A stretch of DNA of 64,000 nucleotides from positions 19,038 through 83,037 of the forward strand of contig CACESS010000003.1 in NCBI GenBank assembly GCA_902562275.1, written 5' to 3'. Position numbers and translations under genes: made by a program. Source of the stretch: an uncultured Alphaproteobacteria bacterium (GTDB lineage: Bacteria; Pseudomonadota; Alphaproteobacteria; HIMB59; GCA-002718135). Of this stretch, positions 27,187 through 38,661 are shown one piece after another. The notes beneath the pieces are model-generated. The model worked only from the letters and a program-made list of their open reading frames with translations, had not been told where the DNA came from and searched no databases. Position 1 is the stretch's first letter; each line of letters starts with the position of its first letter.

Positions 27187-27768
27187 ATGATTAAAATTCT
27201 TACTAAAATAGATGGTATAAATAACTTTTTAGAAAATAATAATTTGCTAGAAATAGAATTTGAAAAAAATAATATTATAAAAATTTTTAACGAATTAAAA
27301 GATAACACTGAGCTTAATTTTAATCAATTATTAGATATTACAGCTGTTGATTATCCTTCAAGAGAATTTAGATTTGATTTGATTTATATTTTGCAAAGTT
27401 TAACAAAAAATAAAAAAATTATTCTTAAAACTTTTATTAAAGAAAACGAAAACATAGAATCAATAACCAATATTCACAAATCTGCAGATTGGTATGAAAG
27501 AGAATGTTATGATTTATTTGGAATAGAATTCATTAACCATCCTGATTTAAGAAGGATAATGACAGATTACAATTTTGAAGGTTATCCATTGCGCAAAGAT
27601 TTTCCTTTAACAGGACACACAGAAGTTCGCTATGATGACCTTGAAAAAAAAGTAATATATGAGCCTGTTAAGTTAACTCAAGAATTTAGAAATTTCGATA
27701 GTGAATCTCCTTGGGAAGGAATGGAAAACAAACTTTTTGGTGATGACAAATCTACTGGTGAAAATTAA
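27187..27768 (+). CDS. nuoC: NADH-quinone oxidoreductase subunit C
   Basis: A 193-residue hydrophilic subunit, separate from NuoD as in most Alphaproteobacteria (fused in E. coli). The motif SADWYERECYDLFGIEF followed by HPDLRRIMTDYNFEGYPLRK is the family signature. The N-terminal third is unusually lysine/asparagine-rich and poorly conserved. It ends directly against nuoD. Confidence 0.95.
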   Translation: MIKILTKIDGINNFLENNNLLEIEFEKNNIIKIFNELKDNTELNFNQLLDITAVDYPSREFRFDLIYILQSLTKNKKIILKTFIKENENIESITNIHKSADWYERECYDLFGIEFINHPDLRRIMTDYNFEGYPLRKDFPLTGHTEVRYDDLEKKVIYEPVKLTQEFRNFDSESPWEGMENKLFGDDKSTGEN

Positions 27769-28947
27769 ATGAAAGAAGTTGAGCTTAATACAACTACAAT
27801 TAACTTTGGCCCCCAACATCCTGCTGCGCATGGTGTTTTACGTTTAGTAGTTGAACTAGAAGGTGAAGTAGTTCAAAGGGCAGAACCACATATTGGATTG
27901 TTACATAGGGGAACAGAAAAATTAATTGAATATAAAACTTATCTTCAGGCAGTTCCTTATTTTGATAGACTTGATTATGTTTCGCCAATGTGTCAAGAAC
28001 ATGCTTTTGCATTAGCAACTGAAAATCTCCTAGGCATTAATGTACCTGAAAGAGCTAAATATATTCGTGTTATTTTTGCTGAAATTACTAGAATACTAAA
28101 TCATTTATTAAATATACCTGCCTATGCTGCTGACATTGGTGCAGTAACACCTTTTTTATGGTGTTTTGAAGAAAGGGAAAAGCTTTTGGAGTTTCATGAA
28201 GCCGTATCTGGCGCAAGATTTCATGCAGCCTATTTTAGACCTGGCGGCGTCCATCAGGATATGCCAGAAGGAATGGAAGAAAAATTATTCGAGCATTTTA
28301 AAACTCTTCCAAAATTTATTGATGATCTTGAAAGCTTGCTGACTAATAATAGAATTTTAAGACAAAGATCAGTTGATATAGGAATAATTTCAAAGTCAGA
28401 AGCAATTGAATGGGGGTGTTCGGGTCCTGTATTAAGAAGTGCAGGTGTAGCATGGGATTTAAGAAGATCTCAACCTTATGACGCCTATGATCAAGTTGAT
28501 TTTGAAGTTCCTGTTGGAAAAAATGGTGATTGTTTTGATCGATATTTGGTTCGCTTAGAGGAAATGAGACAAAGCATTAATATTATTAACCAATGTTTAA
28601 ATAAAATCAAACCAGGTCCAATATCAATTGAGGATAATAAAATTACTCCTCCTAAAAGAAATCAAATGAAAAAATCAATGGAAGCTTTAATTCATCATTT
28701 TAAACTTTTCACTGAAGGCTACCGTGTTCCCGCTGGTCAAGTTTATAGTGCAGTAGAAGCTCCAAAAGGTGAATTTGGTGTTTACCTTGTTTCTGACGGA
28801 TCCAGTAAACCATATAGATGTAAAATAAGAGCACCAGGCTTTGCACACCTTCAAACATTGGATCATTTATCTAAAGGTCACTTAATGGCAGACATAGCCG
28901 CTATACTAGGTAGCTTAGATATTGTTTTTGGAGAGATAGATAGATAA
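27769..28947 (+). CDS. nuoD: NADH-quinone oxidoreductase subunit D
   Basis: A 392-residue 49-kDa-type subunit that forms the quinone pocket with Nuo[17 protein letters not shown] near the start contains the conserved histidines by the quinone site; [14 protein letters not shown] and the C-terminal DIVFGEIDR are also typical. It starts right after the nuoC stop and shares its last base with the nuoE start. Confidence 0.97.
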   Translation: MKEVELNTTTINFGPQHPAAHGVLRLVVELEGEVVQRAEPHIGLLHRGTEKLIEYKTYLQAVPYFDRLDYVSPMCQEHAFALATENLLGINVPERAKYIRVIFAEITRILNHLLNIPAYAADIGAVTPFLWCFEEREKLLEFHEAVSGARFHAAYFRPGGVHQDMPEGMEEKLFEHFKTLPKFIDDLESLLTNNRILRQRSVDIGIISKSEAIEWGCSGPVLRSAGVAWDLRRSQPYDAYDQVDFEVPVGKNGDCFDRYLVRLEEMRQSINIINQCLNKIKPGPISIEDNKITPPKRNQMKKSMEALIHHFKLFTEGYRVPAGQVYSAVEAPKGEFGVYLVSDGSSKPYRCKIRAPGFAHLQTLDHLSKGHLMADIAAILGSLDIVFGEIDR

Positions 28948-29546
28948 TGCATCATCCTGGTACAAACAATAAAGTATATAAAAAAATTAATGATAATTTT
29001 GAATGGTCATCAGAAAATTTTAAAAAAATTTCTGAAATAATAAAAAAATATCCATCAAACCGTGTTCAAAGTGCAGTTATCCCTTTACTTGATCTAGCTC
29101 AAAGACAAAATAATGGATGGCTAAGTAAAAACTCAATGGAAAAAGTAGCTGAAACTCTAAGTATGTCTTATATAAGAGTGTTGGAAGTTGCCACTTTTTA
29201 TTCGATGTTTAATTTAGAGCCTATTGGTAAAAATTTTGTCCAAATTTGTAGAACAACACCTTGTTGGTTAAGAGGGAGTGATAAATTGTCTAAAGTTGCA
29301 CAAGAAGTTTGTGAAACCAATATTGGCGAGACAAGTGAAGATAAAATATTTACAGTTGTTGAAGTTGAATGTTTAGGAGCATGTTGCAATGCTCCTATGG
29401 TACAGATCAATGATGATTATTATGAAGATTTAGATGAAGGGGGTTTTAAAAAAATACTTCAAGATTTAAAAGATAATAAATCAATAAAAGTAGGTTCACA
29501 AATTGGTAGAAAATCATCACAACCTGAAAGAAAATTTGATGCTTAA
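28947..29546 (+). CDS. nuoE: NADH-quinone oxidoreductase subunit E
   Basis: A 199-residue thioredoxin-like [2Fe-2S] protein of the NADH module. The cluster ligands are in CRTTPC (Cys-x4-Cys) and ECLGACC (Cys-x3-Cys), about 40 residues apart. The N-terminal [18 protein letters not shown] and EVATFYSMF are typical. The stop overlaps the chosen nuoF start by 8 nt. Confidence 0.95.
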   Translation: MHHPGTNNKVYKKINDNFEWSSENFKKISEIIKKYPSNRVQSAVIPLLDLAQRQNNGWLSKNSMEKVAETLSMSYIRVLEVATFYSMFNLEPIGKNFVQICRTTPCWLRGSDKLSKVAQEVCETNIGETSEDKIFTVVEVECLGACCNAPMVQINDDYYEDLDEGGFKKILQDLKDNKSIKVGSQIGRKSSQPERKFDA

Positions 29547-30813
29547 GCAAAAAGATAAAATTTTTAAAAATTTATACGGTTTTGAAGACTGGAAATTAGA
29601 AGGTGCCAAAAAAAGAGGTGTTTGGTCAAATACTAAAGAACTTATTAAAATGGGTAGTGATAAAATTGTTGAGGAAATTAAAAATAGTCAATTAAGAGGA
29701 AGGGGAGGAGCAGGTTTCCCTGCGGGACTTAAGTGGTCATTTATGCCAAAAGACTCTGGAAAAGATCATTACCTAGTTGTTAATGCAGATGAGTCAGAGC
29801 CAGGTACATGTAAAGATCGAGAGATTATGAGAAACGACCCGCATCTTCTTTTAGAAGGTTGTTTAGTTGCTGCCTTTGCAATGCATGCACATACTTGTTA
29901 TATTTATATAAGGGGTGAATATTATTCTGAATCATCTAATTTACAAAAAGCAATAGATGAAGCTTACGCAAATAATTTAATTGGTAAAAATGCATGTGGC
30001 ACAGGGTGGGATTTTGATATTTATCTTCACAGAGGAGCTGGTGCATATATTTGTGGTGAAGAAACTGCTTTACTTGAAAGTTTAGAGGGTAAAAAAGGTC
30101 AGCCCCGATTAAAGCCTCCATTTCCTGCTGGCGCAGGTTTATATGGATGTCCTACAACAGTTACAAATGTTGAAACAATCGCTGTCTCGCCGACTATTTT
30201 AAGACGTGGTTCTAAATGGTTTGCTAACTTAGGTAGTACAAATAATACAGGTACAAAAATTTTTAGTATCTCTGGACACGTAAATAACCCATGTAATGTA
30301 GAAGAAGAAATGGGTATACCACTGAAAGATCTCATTGAAAAACATGCAGGTGGGGTAATTGGTGGTTGGGAAAATTTATTAGCTGTAATTCCTGGAGGCG
30401 CAAGTGTGCCTTTATTACCTAAGTCTATTTGTGATACTGTTAAAATGGATTTTGATAGTCTAAAAGAAGTACAAAGTGGATTAGGCACTGCGGCTGTTAT
30501 TGTAATGAATAAATCAACAGATATTGTTGAGGCAATAGCCAGATTATCACATTTTTATAAGCATGAAAGTTGTGGTCAATGTACACCTTGCAGAGAAGGC
30601 ACAGGGTGGATGTACAGAATGATGGAAAAAATGATTCATGGAAATGTTAAACGTAAAGATATTGATAAAATTTTAGATGTAACAAAGCAAATTGAAGGTC
30701 ATACTATTTGTGCCTTAGGTGATGCTGCTGCTTGGCCTATTCAAGGTTTGTTTAGACATTTTAGACCTGAAATTGAAAAAAGAATTCAAGAAAGAAATAG
30801 AAGAGTAGCCTAG
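29539..30813 (+). CDS. nuoF: NADH-quinone oxidoreductase subunit F
   Basis: A 424-residue subunit with the NADH and FMN sites and the N3 [4Fe-4S] cluster. [14 protein letters not shown] (near 52-65) binds [18 protein letters not shown] follows, and [11 protein letters not shown] (near 344) plus a later HTICALGD cysteine bind the cluster. I start at ATG 29539 within the nuoE end; an upstream in-frame ATG at 29503 would add twelve residues without homology. Confidence 0.96.
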   Translation: MLKQKDKIFKNLYGFEDWKLEGAKKRGVWSNTKELIKMGSDKIVEEIKNSQLRGRGGAGFPAGLKWSFMPKDSGKDHYLVVNADESEPGTCKDREIMRNDPHLLLEGCLVAAFAMHAHTCYIYIRGEYYSESSNLQKAIDEAYANNLIGKNACGTGWDFDIYLHRGAGAYICGEETALLESLEGKKGQPRLKPPFPAGAGLYGCPTTVTNVETIAVSPTILRRGSKWFANLGSTNNTGTKIFSISGHVNNPCNVEEEMGIPLKDLIEKHAGGVIGGWENLLAVIPGGASVPLLPKSICDTVKMDFDSLKEVQSGLGTAAVIVMNKSTDIVEAIARLSHFYKHESCGQCTPCREGTGWMYRMMEKMIHGNVKRKDIDKILDVTKQIEGHTICALGDAAAWPIQGLFRHFRPEIEKRIQERNRRVA

Positions 30814-32852
30814 TGCCAAAAATAACAATTGATAATAAAGAATACGAATTTGAAAACGGTATGACCGTAATGCAAGCTTGTGAACAAGCAGGAACTGAAA
30901 TTCCAAGATTTTGTTATCATGAAAAACTCTCAATAGCAGGAAACTGTAGAATGTGTTTAGTAGAAATGGAAAAAGCTCCAAAACCTATTGCTTCATGTGC
31001 CATGCCAGCTTCAGATGGAATGGTTATAAAAACCAATACCGAAACAGTTAAAAAAGCTCGTAAAGGCGTAATGGAGTTTCTTCTTATTAATCATCCATTA
31101 GATTGTCCTATTTGTGATCAAGGAGGAGAGTGTGATCTTCAAGATCAAGCGATGTATTATGGTTTTGACAAAACTAGATATGAAGAAAATAAAAGAGCAG
31201 TTCAAAATAAAAATATGGGACCACTTGTCAAAACAATTATGACAAGATGTATTCATTGCACAAGATGCGTAAGGTTTTCTACAGAAGTTGCTGGAGTTGA
31301 TGATATAGGATTGCTTGGCAGAGGTGAAAATGCTGAGATAACCACATACTTAGAAAAAACTATTGAGTCCGAATTATCTGGAAATGTAATTGATTTGTGT
31401 CCTGTAGGTGCGTTAACAAGTAAGCCATACGCATTTAAATCTAGACCATGGGAACTAACTAAGACAGAAACATTTGATGTGTTTGATGGTATAGGTTCAA
31501 GTATAAGAATTGATACAAGAGGAAAAAAAGTTTTAAGAGCTCTTCCTAGAATAAATGAAGAAACCAATGAAGAATGGATAAGTGATAAATCTAGATTTGC
31601 AGTTGATGGACTCTCAAGTCAAAGATTGGATAGTGTATATTCCAAATCAAATAAAAAACTCCAAAAATCTTCATGGGATGATGCATTTGAATTAATAAAA
31701 AAAGAAATTACAAAAAGAGGTAAAGAAAATACTGTATTTCTATCTGGTAAGTTTACCGATATTGAAACTTTATATTCTGCACAAAAATTTGGCCATTCAC
31801 TAAAATCAAAAAACTATGATTGCAGATTTGATAATGCACAAATTATTGATAATTCATCTTCAAGTTATAAATTTAATTCAACAATTCAAGAAATTGAAAA
31901 AGCTGATGCCATTCTTTTAATCGGATCCAATCCTAGATGGGAAGCTGCGGTACTAAACGCTAGAATTAGGAAGGCATATATTGAAAATAACTGCAAAATT
32001 GGTCTTATAGGTCCTAAATTAGATCTTACTTACAATTATCATCATTTATCTGAATCTTTAGATTACCTTAATAAATTATCTAATAATAAATCTGAATTCA
32101 ATAAAGTTTTAAAATCAGCAAAAAACCCACTTATAATATTAGGCACTTCAGCAATAAATAATGAACATGGAAAAAAAATATTAGAAACTGCAGGATTAAT
32201 TGCGAAAAAAATTCAAAAAAATAAAAATACAAATCCATTAAATATTCTTAACCAAGATATTTCTAGAGTAGGAGCATTAGATTTGAAATTTCATAATAAA
32301 AAATTTGATAATGATTACAATAAACAATTAAAAAAACATATTGATAAAACAAAGCCTGTAGTTTTCTTAATGGGGTTAGATGAGATAAATTTTTCAACAT
32401 TTGAAAATGCTTTTGTTGTTTATCTTGGTCATCATGGAGATGTTTCAGCATCTATAGCTGATATAATTTTACCAACCCCTGCATATACTGAGAAAAGTTC
32501 TACTTATATGAATATAGAAGGTAGAGTTATTCAAACAACTAAGTGTCATAATCCAATAGGTGAAGCAAAAGAGGATTGGAAAATTTTTAGAGTTTTAAGT
32601 GACTTATTTGAAAAAAATTTAAATTTTAATAATCTTGGTGAACTTCGAAATGAGCTTACAAGTACCTATGGTCAATTTGCTCTCTTAAATGAAGTTAATT
32701 CTAATGGCGAAATAACTTTTGCTAAAAATAATAAAATTGAGAATATTAAAATTAAATATAACATTGAAAATTTTTATATGAATGACTCTATTTCTAGATC
32801 TTCTGAGACAATGGCAAAATGTACTAAAGATATTTTAAATAAGGCAGCATAA
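30813..32852 (+). CDS. nuoG: NADH-quinone oxidoreductase subunit G
   Basis: A 679-residue subunit. It has an N-terminal [2Fe-2S] domain ([19 protein letters not shown]), a His-Cys cluster region ([18 protein letters not shown]), a [4Fe-4S] segment ([12 protein letters not shown]), and a degenerate molybdopterin-oxidoreductase domain (from about residue 225) that has lost its cofactor role in complex I. It starts with GTG sharing one base with the nuoF stop. Its C-terminal part is less conserved than the N-terminal 220 residues. Confidence 0.95.
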   Translation: MPKITIDNKEYEFENGMTVMQACEQAGTEIPRFCYHEKLSIAGNCRMCLVEMEKAPKPIASCAMPASDGMVIKTNTETVKKARKGVMEFLLINHPLDCPICDQGGECDLQDQAMYYGFDKTRYEENKRAVQNKNMGPLVKTIMTRCIHCTRCVRFSTEVAGVDDIGLLGRGENAEITTYLEKTIESELSGNVIDLCPVGALTSKPYAFKSRPWELTKTETFDVFDGIGSSIRIDTRGKKVLRALPRINEETNEEWISDKSRFAVDGLSSQRLDSVYSKSNKKLQKSSWDDAFELIKKEITKRGKENTVFLSGKFTDIETLYSAQKFGHSLKSKNYDCRFDNAQIIDNSSSSYKFNSTIQEIEKADAILLIGSNPRWEAAVLNARIRKAYIENNCKIGLIGPKLDLTYNYHHLSESLDYLNKLSNNKSEFNKVLKSAKNPLIILGTSAINNEHGKKILETAGLIAKKIQKNKNTNPLNILNQDISRVGALDLKFHNKKFDNDYNKQLKKHIDKTKPVVFLMGLDEINFSTFENAFVVYLGHHGDVSASIADIILPTPAYTEKSSTYMNIEGRVIQTTKCHNPIGEAKEDWKIFRVLSDLFEKNLNFNNLGELRNELTSTYGQFALLNEVNSNGEITFAKNNKIENIKIKYNIENFYMNDSISRSSETMAKCTKDILNKAA

Positions 32853-32859
32853 TAATTAC

Positions 32860-33861
32860 ATGAATTATGATATATTAATTACAGGGCTAATAATTGTTGC
32901 CCAAATATTTGCTGTTGTTGTGCCAGTTTTAATATCTGTAGCTTTTTTAGTTTATGCTGAAAGAAAAGTTTTAGCCCTAATTCAATTAAGAAGAGGTCCA
33001 AATATAGTAGGGCCTTTTGGTATATTACAAAGCTTTGCTGATGCATTAAAACTTATTACTAAAGAAAATATTATACCTAGTGGATCAAATAAAATTGTTT
33101 TTATTTTAGCACCCATAATAACAATGGTGCTTAGCTTAGCAGGTTGGGCAGTAATACCTTTTGCTCCAGGATGGGTAGTCTCTGATATTAACGTAGGTAT
33201 CATGTATCTGTTTGCAGTATCATCTCTTGGAGTATACGGAATAATAATGGCTGGTTGGGCTAGTAACTCTCAATATCCTTTTCTAGGAGCATTAAGATCA
33301 GCTGCTCAAATGGTTTCATATGAAGTATCTATTGGATTTGTAATAATTACAGTCTTATTATGTGTAGGTTCTTTAAATTTATCAAAGATAGTTTTAGCTC
33401 AGCAGACTGTATGGTTTGCAATTCCATTATTACCTATGTTCATTATTTTTTTTATTTCTGCGTTAGCTGAAACAAATAGATTACCTTTTGATCTTCCTGA
33501 AGATGAATCAACACTTGTTGCAGGATTTTTTACTGAATATTCATCTGCTTCATTTGTATTATTTTTTTTAGGTGAATACGCGAGTATGATTTTAATGTCT
33601 TCTATGACTGTCATTCTTTTTTTAGGTGGATGGCTTCCTCCATTTGATGTATACCCACTAAATGTTGTTCCTGGAGTAATCTGGTTTACTGTGAAAGTAA
33701 TATTTATATTATTTTTATTTATTTGGGTTAGAGGAACTTTCCCAAGATATAGATATGATCAGTTAATGAGACTTGGATGGAAAGTTTTTTTACCGTTTTC
33801 TTTGTTTTGGGTTGTAGCAACTTCTGGTTTTTTAGTATATTTTGACATGCTGCCAAATTAA
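32860..33861 (+). CDS. nuoH: NADH-quinone oxidoreductase subunit H
   Basis: A 333-residue membrane subunit with about eight transmembrane helices at the junction of the peripheral and membrane arms. [20 protein letters not shown] near the start and [20 protein letters not shown] in the loop lining the quinone tunnel are nearly invariant in the family. Short spacing on both sides fits one operon. Confidence 0.97.
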   Translation: MNYDILITGLIIVAQIFAVVVPVLISVAFLVYAERKVLALIQLRRGPNIVGPFGILQSFADALKLITKENIIPSGSNKIVFILAPIITMVLSLAGWAVIPFAPGWVVSDINVGIMYLFAVSSLGVYGIIMAGWASNSQYPFLGALRSAAQMVSYEVSIGFVIITVLLCVGSLNLSKIVLAQQTVWFAIPLLPMFIIFFISALAETNRLPFDLPEDESTLVAGFFTEYSSASFVLFFLGEYASMILMSSMTVILFLGGWLPPFDVYPLNVVPGVIWFTVKVIFILFLFIWVRGTFPRYRYDQLMRLGWKVFLPFSLFWVVATSGFLVYFDMLPN

Positions 33862-33862
33862 T

Positions 33863-34342
33863 ATGTATAAATTAATTAAATCTTTTACTTTATTTGAATT
33901 ATTTCAAGGACTATTTTTAACTTTCAAATACATATTTAAATCTAAAGTTACAATAAATTATCCTCATGAAAAAGGTCCATTAAGCCCACGTTTTAGAGGC
34001 GAGCATGCTTTGAGAAGATATCCAAGTGGGGAAGAGAGATGTATCGCATGTAAGCTTTGTGAAGCAGTATGTCCTGCTCAGGCAATTACAATTGAAGCAG
34101 AGCCAAGAGAGGATGGAAGCAGAAGAACAACAAGATATGATATAGATATGACTAAATGTATTTACTGTGGTTTATGTCAAGAGTCTTGCCCAGTTGATGC
34201 AATAGTCGAAGGACCAAATTTTGAATTTGCAACTGAAACGAGAGAAGAATTAATTTATAATAAAGATAAACTTTTAGAAAATGGAGATAGATGGGAGCAA
34301 GAAATTGCGCAAAATATTCATCTCGATAGAAAATATAGATAA
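33863..34342 (+). CDS. nuoI: NADH-quinone oxidoreductase subunit I
   Basis: A 159-residue ferredoxin-like subunit with two [4Fe-4S] clusters (N6a, N6b) bound by [12 protein letters not shown] and [12 protein letters not shown]. The preceding [20 protein letters not shown] is typical. I start at ATG 33863, immediately after the nuoH stop; an in-frame ATG at 33842 would add seven residues overlapping nuoH. Confidence 0.96.
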   Translation: MYKLIKSFTLFELFQGLFLTFKYIFKSKVTINYPHEKGPLSPRFRGEHALRRYPSGEERCIACKLCEAVCPAQAITIEAEPREDGSRRTTRYDIDMTKCIYCGLCQESCPVDAIVEGPNFEFATETREELIYNKDKLLENGDRWEQEIAQNIHLDRKYR

Positions 34343-34344
34343 GA

Positions 34345-34956
34345 ATGTTTCTTTCCTCATTAACATTTTATCTTTTTTCATCTGTTGCAGTTCTTTCTGC
34401 TCTAATGGTTATAAGTGCAAAAAATCCAGTTCATTCAGTTTTGTTCTTAATTTTAAGCTTTGTTAATGCTTCAGGACTCTTTGTTTTATTAGGTGCTGAA
34501 TTTTTGGCAATGATCCTTGTCGTTGTATATGTTGGAGCTGTTGCCGTCCTTTTTTTATTTGTTGTCATGATGCTTGATATAAATTTTGTAAAGTTGAGAG
34601 AGGGTTTTTTGCAATATTTACCTTTTGGAGCATTATTAGGGATAGTTCTAGTAATTGAACTTGGAATACTTTTTTTAACAGATAGATCGTCTAATATTTA
34701 CAACAATCAAACACCATTACAACCTATAGTTAATGAAGTGGAGAATACAAAAATGATTGGGCAAATACTCTACACTGAATATTTTTATTTATTTCAAATA
34801 TGTGGGATAATTTTATTAGTCGCAATGATTGGCTCTATTACACTTACATTAAGAGATAAAGGTGGTGTTAAAAGGCAAAATATAGATTCTCAAAATACAG
34901 TTGATGCATCAACAGCTATAGAAAAGAAAAAAGTAAAAATAGGCGAAGGTATTTAA
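34345..34956 (+). CDS. nuoJ: NADH-quinone oxidoreductase subunit J
   Basis: A 203-residue membrane subunit with about five helices. KNPVHSVLFLILSFVNASG and AMILVVVYVGAVAVLFLFVV, with the helix-3 bulge, are typical. The C-terminal 25 residues are polar and lysine-rich and probably stay in the cytoplasm. It ends 3 nt before nuoK. Confidence 0.95.
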   Translation: MFLSSLTFYLFSSVAVLSALMVISAKNPVHSVLFLILSFVNASGLFVLLGAEFLAMILVVVYVGAVAVLFLFVVMMLDINFVKLREGFLQYLPFGALLGIVLVIELGILFLTDRSSNIYNNQTPLQPIVNEVENTKMIGQILYTEYFYLFQICGIILLVAMIGSITLTLRDKGGVKRQNIDSQNTVDASTAIEKKKVKIGEGI

Positions 34957-34959
34957 TTA

Positions 34960-35265
34960 ATGATTACTCTTGAGCACTATCTTTTTCTCGGCGCAATTAT
35001 TTTTACCTTAGGTGTTTTAGGAATATTTTTAAACAAGAAAAATTTAATTATAATTTTAATGTCTATAGAACTCATCTTGTTGTCAGTAAATATTAATTTT
35101 ATTGCTTTCTCAGCGTATATTAATGATATTTCAGGGCAAATCTTCGCAATGCTTACACTTACTGTTGCAGCAGCTGAAGCAGCAATTGGACTCGCCATAC
35201 TTGTAGTATTTTTTAGAAATTTAGGATCAATAGAAGTAAATAAAATTAATCAACTTAAGGGATAG
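34960..35265 (+). CDS. nuoK: NADH-quinone oxidoreductase subunit K
   Basis: A 101-residue three-helix subunit of the membrane arm. The carboxylate-bearing helices are visible: [19 protein letters not shown] and [19 protein letters not shown], both with the conserved glutamates of the proton path. Length is exactly that of the family. Confidence 0.97.
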   Translation: MITLEHYLFLGAIIFTLGVLGIFLNKKNLIIILMSIELILLSVNINFIAFSAYINDISGQIFAMLTLTVAAAEAAIGLAILVVFFRNLGSIEVNKINQLKG

Positions 35266-35268
35266 TAG

Positions 35269-37176
35269 ATGGCAATCTCAATTATATCTTTACCTCTACT
35301 TGGTTTTCTTTTTTGTTTTTTACTAGGTAAACAATTTAATTATAGGGTTTATCAAATATCAACAACTTCAATCCTGTTTCTTTGTACTTTATTTTCTTGG
35401 ATAATATTCATTCAGTTTATTAATAATAAGGAAACTGAAATAATCTTTATTCTTAACTGGATAACTTCTGGAAACTTTATTGTTGATTGGTCAATTAGAT
35501 TAGACACTTTAACTGCTGTGATGTTCATTGTGGTTACAACTGTTTCTGCATGTGTTCATTTATATTCAATAGGCTATATGGAAGAAGATCAATCAAAAAT
35601 AAGATTTATGGGTTATCTAAGCTTATTTACTTTTTTTATGCTTGTTCTTGTATCAAGTAATAACTTGCTACAAATGTTTTTTGGCTGGGAAGGTGTTGGG
35701 CTAGCCTCATATTTATTAATTGGTTTTTGGCACCATAAAGATTCAGCAAATAAAGCTGCTATAAAAGCATTTGTCGTAAACAGAGTTGGAGATTTTGGAT
35801 ACGCAATTGGAATTGCTGGGATTTTTTATATTTTTGGCACGATAAGTTTCGACAGTATATTTTCACAAGTGGATCAATTTAGTGAGCATCAAATTCAATT
35901 CCTTTCATTCAGTTTTCCAGCTTTAGATTTTTTATGTTTTCTTTTATTCATTGGTGCAATGGGTAAATCTGCCCAATTAGGTTTACACACCTGGTTGCCA
36001 GATGCTATGGAGGGGCCTACTCCTGTATCTGCACTAATACATGCAGCAACAATGGTAACAGCTGGTGTATTTTTAGTTGCAAGAATGAGTCCTCTTTATG
36101 AATTTGCTACATTTACTAATTTATTCATTACTTTTATTGGTGCGGCCACAGCTATTTTTGCTGCCTCTATAGCCTTAACGCAAAATGATATTAAAAGAGT
36201 CATTGCATATTCAACATGCAGTCAATTAGGATATATGTTTTTTGCAGCAGGTGTAGGAGCTTATAATGCATCAATATTTCACTTAACAACTCATGCCTTT
36301 TTTAAAGCTCTTCTATTTCTTTCTGCAGGTTCTGTAATCCACGCAATGCATCATGAACAGGATATGAGAAAAATGGGGGGACTTTTCAAAAAAATACCTT
36401 TTACTGCTACTATGATGTGGATTGGATCTCTTGCAATTATTGGTTTCCCATATCTATCTGGTTACTATTCAAAAGAAAGTATTTTAGAAAATGCTTTCTA
36501 TGCATCAAATGGAATAGCATACTTTGCATATTTAGTAGGTATTTTAACTGCTTTACTTACTGCTTTTTATTCATGGAGATTATTATTCCTAACATTTCAT
36601 GGTGAAAATAGATCAAATAATAAAACATATGATCACGCCCATGAATCACCTTTAGTAATGACAGTTCCATTATTTATTCTTGCAATTGGTTCTATTTTTT
36701 CTGGAATATTCTTTGCTGATTATTTTATTGGATATTACAAAAAAGAATTTTGGGATAATGCAATATTATTAACAGAAAGTTCTCATAAATATCTTCCTCT
36801 TACACAATCATTAATATCAAAATCAGCTGTTTCAATTGGAATTCTTGTCTGTGTGTTGATATATTCAAATAATTTAAACAGAGCAAAAAATCTTTCCTAT
36901 AACTTAGATCCTTTATATTCTCTTTCTAAAAATAAATGGTATGTGGATGAGCTATATCATAAAGTATTTGTTTTAACTTTTTTCAAATTGGCAAACTTTT
37001 TCTGGAAAAAAGGAGATGAAAAAACTATTGATGGTTTAGGACCAAACGGGGTCTCCTGGATTATTTCAAAATCTTCATCTTATGTAAGTTTATTTCAATC
37101 AGGGTATTTGTTTCATTATGCTTTTGCTATGCTTGGTGGCTTAGTAATAATTTTAACCTGGTTTTTATATTACTAA
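35269..37176 (+). CDS. nuoL: NADH-quinone oxidoreductase subunit L
   Basis: A 635-residue antiporter-like subunit at the distal end of the membrane arm. FFGWEGVGLASYLLIGFW, LHTWLPDAMEGPTPVSALIH and HAFFKALLFLSAGSVIHAMH include the key Glu/Lys/His residues of the proton channel. The C-terminal stretch from about residue 525 should form the lateral helix. It is followed by nuoM without spacing. Confidence 0.97.
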   Translation: MAISIISLPLLGFLFCFLLGKQFNYRVYQISTTSILFLCTLFSWIIFIQFINNKETEIIFILNWITSGNFIVDWSIRLDTLTAVMFIVVTTVSACVHLYSIGYMEEDQSKIRFMGYLSLFTFFMLVLVSSNNLLQMFFGWEGVGLASYLLIGFWHHKDSANKAAIKAFVVNRVGDFGYAIGIAGIFYIFGTISFDSIFSQVDQFSEHQIQFLSFSFPALDFLCFLLFIGAMGKSAQLGLHTWLPDAMEGPTPVSALIHAATMVTAGVFLVARMSPLYEFATFTNLFITFIGAATAIFAASIALTQNDIKRVIAYSTCSQLGYMFFAAGVGAYNASIFHLTTHAFFKALLFLSAGSVIHAMHHEQDMRKMGGLFKKIPFTATMMWIGSLAIIGFPYLSGYYSKESILENAFYASNGIAYFAYLVGILTALLTAFYSWRLLFLTFHGENRSNNKTYDHAHESPLVMTVPLFILAIGSIFSGIFFADYFIGYYKKEFWDNAILLTESSHKYLPLTQSLISKSAVSIGILVCVLIYSNNLNRAKNLSYNLDPLYSLSKNKWYVDELYHKVFVLTFFKLANFFWKKGDEKTIDGLGPNGVSWIISKSSSYVSLFQSGYLFHYAFAMLGGLVIILTWFLYY

Positions 37177-38661
37177 ATGATTGATTGGCCATTAGTATCA
37201 GTAATAATTTTTTTACCTTTAATAGGTGCTTTAATTATTCTTTTTATTAAAGAAGATGAATTAACATCAATTAATATTAAATGGTCTGCTTTACTAGCAA
37301 CGTTAGGAACATTTATTTTAAGTTTAATACTCTGGTTACAATTTGATTATTCCAATCCGTCTTATCAATATGAAGAAAAATTTAGATGGTTTGATGATTT
37401 TAATTTCTTCTACCATGTTGGAGTTGACGGTATCTCACTTTTTATGATTTTACTAAGCACATTTTTGACCCCACTTTGTATTTTAGCTAGTTGGAATAAT
37501 ATTAAAAAAAGAGTCAAGGAATACATGCTTTCTTTTTTATTTTTAGAGACTGTAATGATTGGAATGTTTGCTTCTATAGACATACTTTTATTTTATATTT
37601 TTTTTGAAGCAGTATTAATACCAATGTATTTAATCATAGGTATATGGGGAGGTAATAGAAGAATCTATGCTTCTTTTAAATTCTTTCTCTACACTCTTTT
37701 GGGGTCAGTACTCATGTTGATTGCTATTATTGTGATGTATAGAAATACAAGTTCAATGAGTATTGAGTTCTTACAAGGTAATTTTTTTTCCTATAATACT
37801 CAATTGTTTCTATGGCTCGCTTTTTTTGCTTCCTTTGCAGTTAAAATTCCTATGTGGCCGTTTCATACATGGTTGCCCGATGCCCATGTTGAAGCTCCAA
37901 CGGCTGGATCTGTTATTTTAGCCGGAGTACTTTTAAAAATGGGTGGATATGGTTTTATACGTTTCTCTTTAGGCATGCTTCCAGAAGCAACAGAGTTTTT
38001 TATTCCTTTAATTATGACATTAAGTATAGTTGCCATAGTATACACTTCTTTAGTAGCACTAGCACAAACTGATATTAAAAAACTAATTGCATATTCATCT
38101 GTTGCTCATATGGGAATTGTAACAATCGGAATTTTCTTAGTGAATCAACAAGGTTTAGAAGGAGCAATGATGCAAATGATTAGTCATGGACTAGTTTCAG
38201 CGGCTTTATTTTTATGCGTTGGTGTTATTTATGATCGAATGCATACTAGAGAAATTGAATTTTACGGAGGATTAGTTCAAAGAATGCCACTTTATGCAAC
38301 AGTATTCATGATTTTTATGCTGGGATCAGTTGGATTACCTGGAACTAGTGGTTTTATTGGAGAATTTTTAGTTATTGTTGGTGCATTTAAATTTTCAAGT
38401 TACGTTGTTATTGGCGCGGCTTTTGGAATAATATTATCCGCTGTTTACATGCTATACCTTTATAAAAGAATTATTTTTGGCACCATAACTAATAATAAAC
38501 TTGCAGATATTTTAGATATAAACACAAGAGAGAAAATCATATTAATTCCTTTAGCAATTTCAGTAATATTATTAGGTATATTTCCAAATCTATTTTTAGA
38601 TCCTATGAGATTATCACTTGAACTAATTATAACAAACTATGAAATAGCCAATGCTAAATAA
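37177..38661 (+). CDS. nuoM: NADH-quinone oxidoreductase subunit M
   Basis: A 494-residue antiporter-like subunit with about 14 helices. FFEAVLIPMYLIIGIWGG carries the conserved glutamate, and MWPFHTWLPDAHVEAPTAGS and DIKKLIAYSSVAHMG the conserved lysines. It resembles NuoL in the central region. The end overlaps the nuoN start by 11 nt. Confidence 0.97.
   Translation: MIDWPLVSVIIFLPLIGALIILFIKEDELTSINIKWSALLATLGTFILSLILWLQFDYSNPSYQYEEKFRWFDDFNFFYHVGVDGISLFMILLSTFLTPLCILASWNNIKKRVKEYMLSFLFLETVMIGMFASIDILLFYIFFEAVLIPMYLIIGIWGGNRRIYASFKFFLYTLLGSVLMLIAIIVMYRNTSSMSIEFLQGNFFSYNTQLFLWLAFFASFAVKIPMWPFHTWLPDAHVEAPTAGSVILAGVLLKMGGYGFIRFSLGMLPEATEFFIPLIMTLSIVAIVYTSLVALAQTDIKKLIAYSSVAHMGIVTIGIFLVNQQGLEGAMMQMISHGLVSAALFLCVGVIYDRMHTREIEFYGGLVQRMPLYATVFMIFMLGSVGLPGTSGFIGEFLVIVGAFKFSSYVVIGAAFGIILSAVYMLYLYKRIIFGTITNNKLADILDINTREKIILIPLAISVILLGIFPNLFLDPMRLSLELIITNYEIANAK

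Noticed and set aside
30099..30488. 129-codon antisense frame opposite nuoF
   Set aside because: It is inside nuoF on the other strand with no ribosome binding site or recognisable domain.
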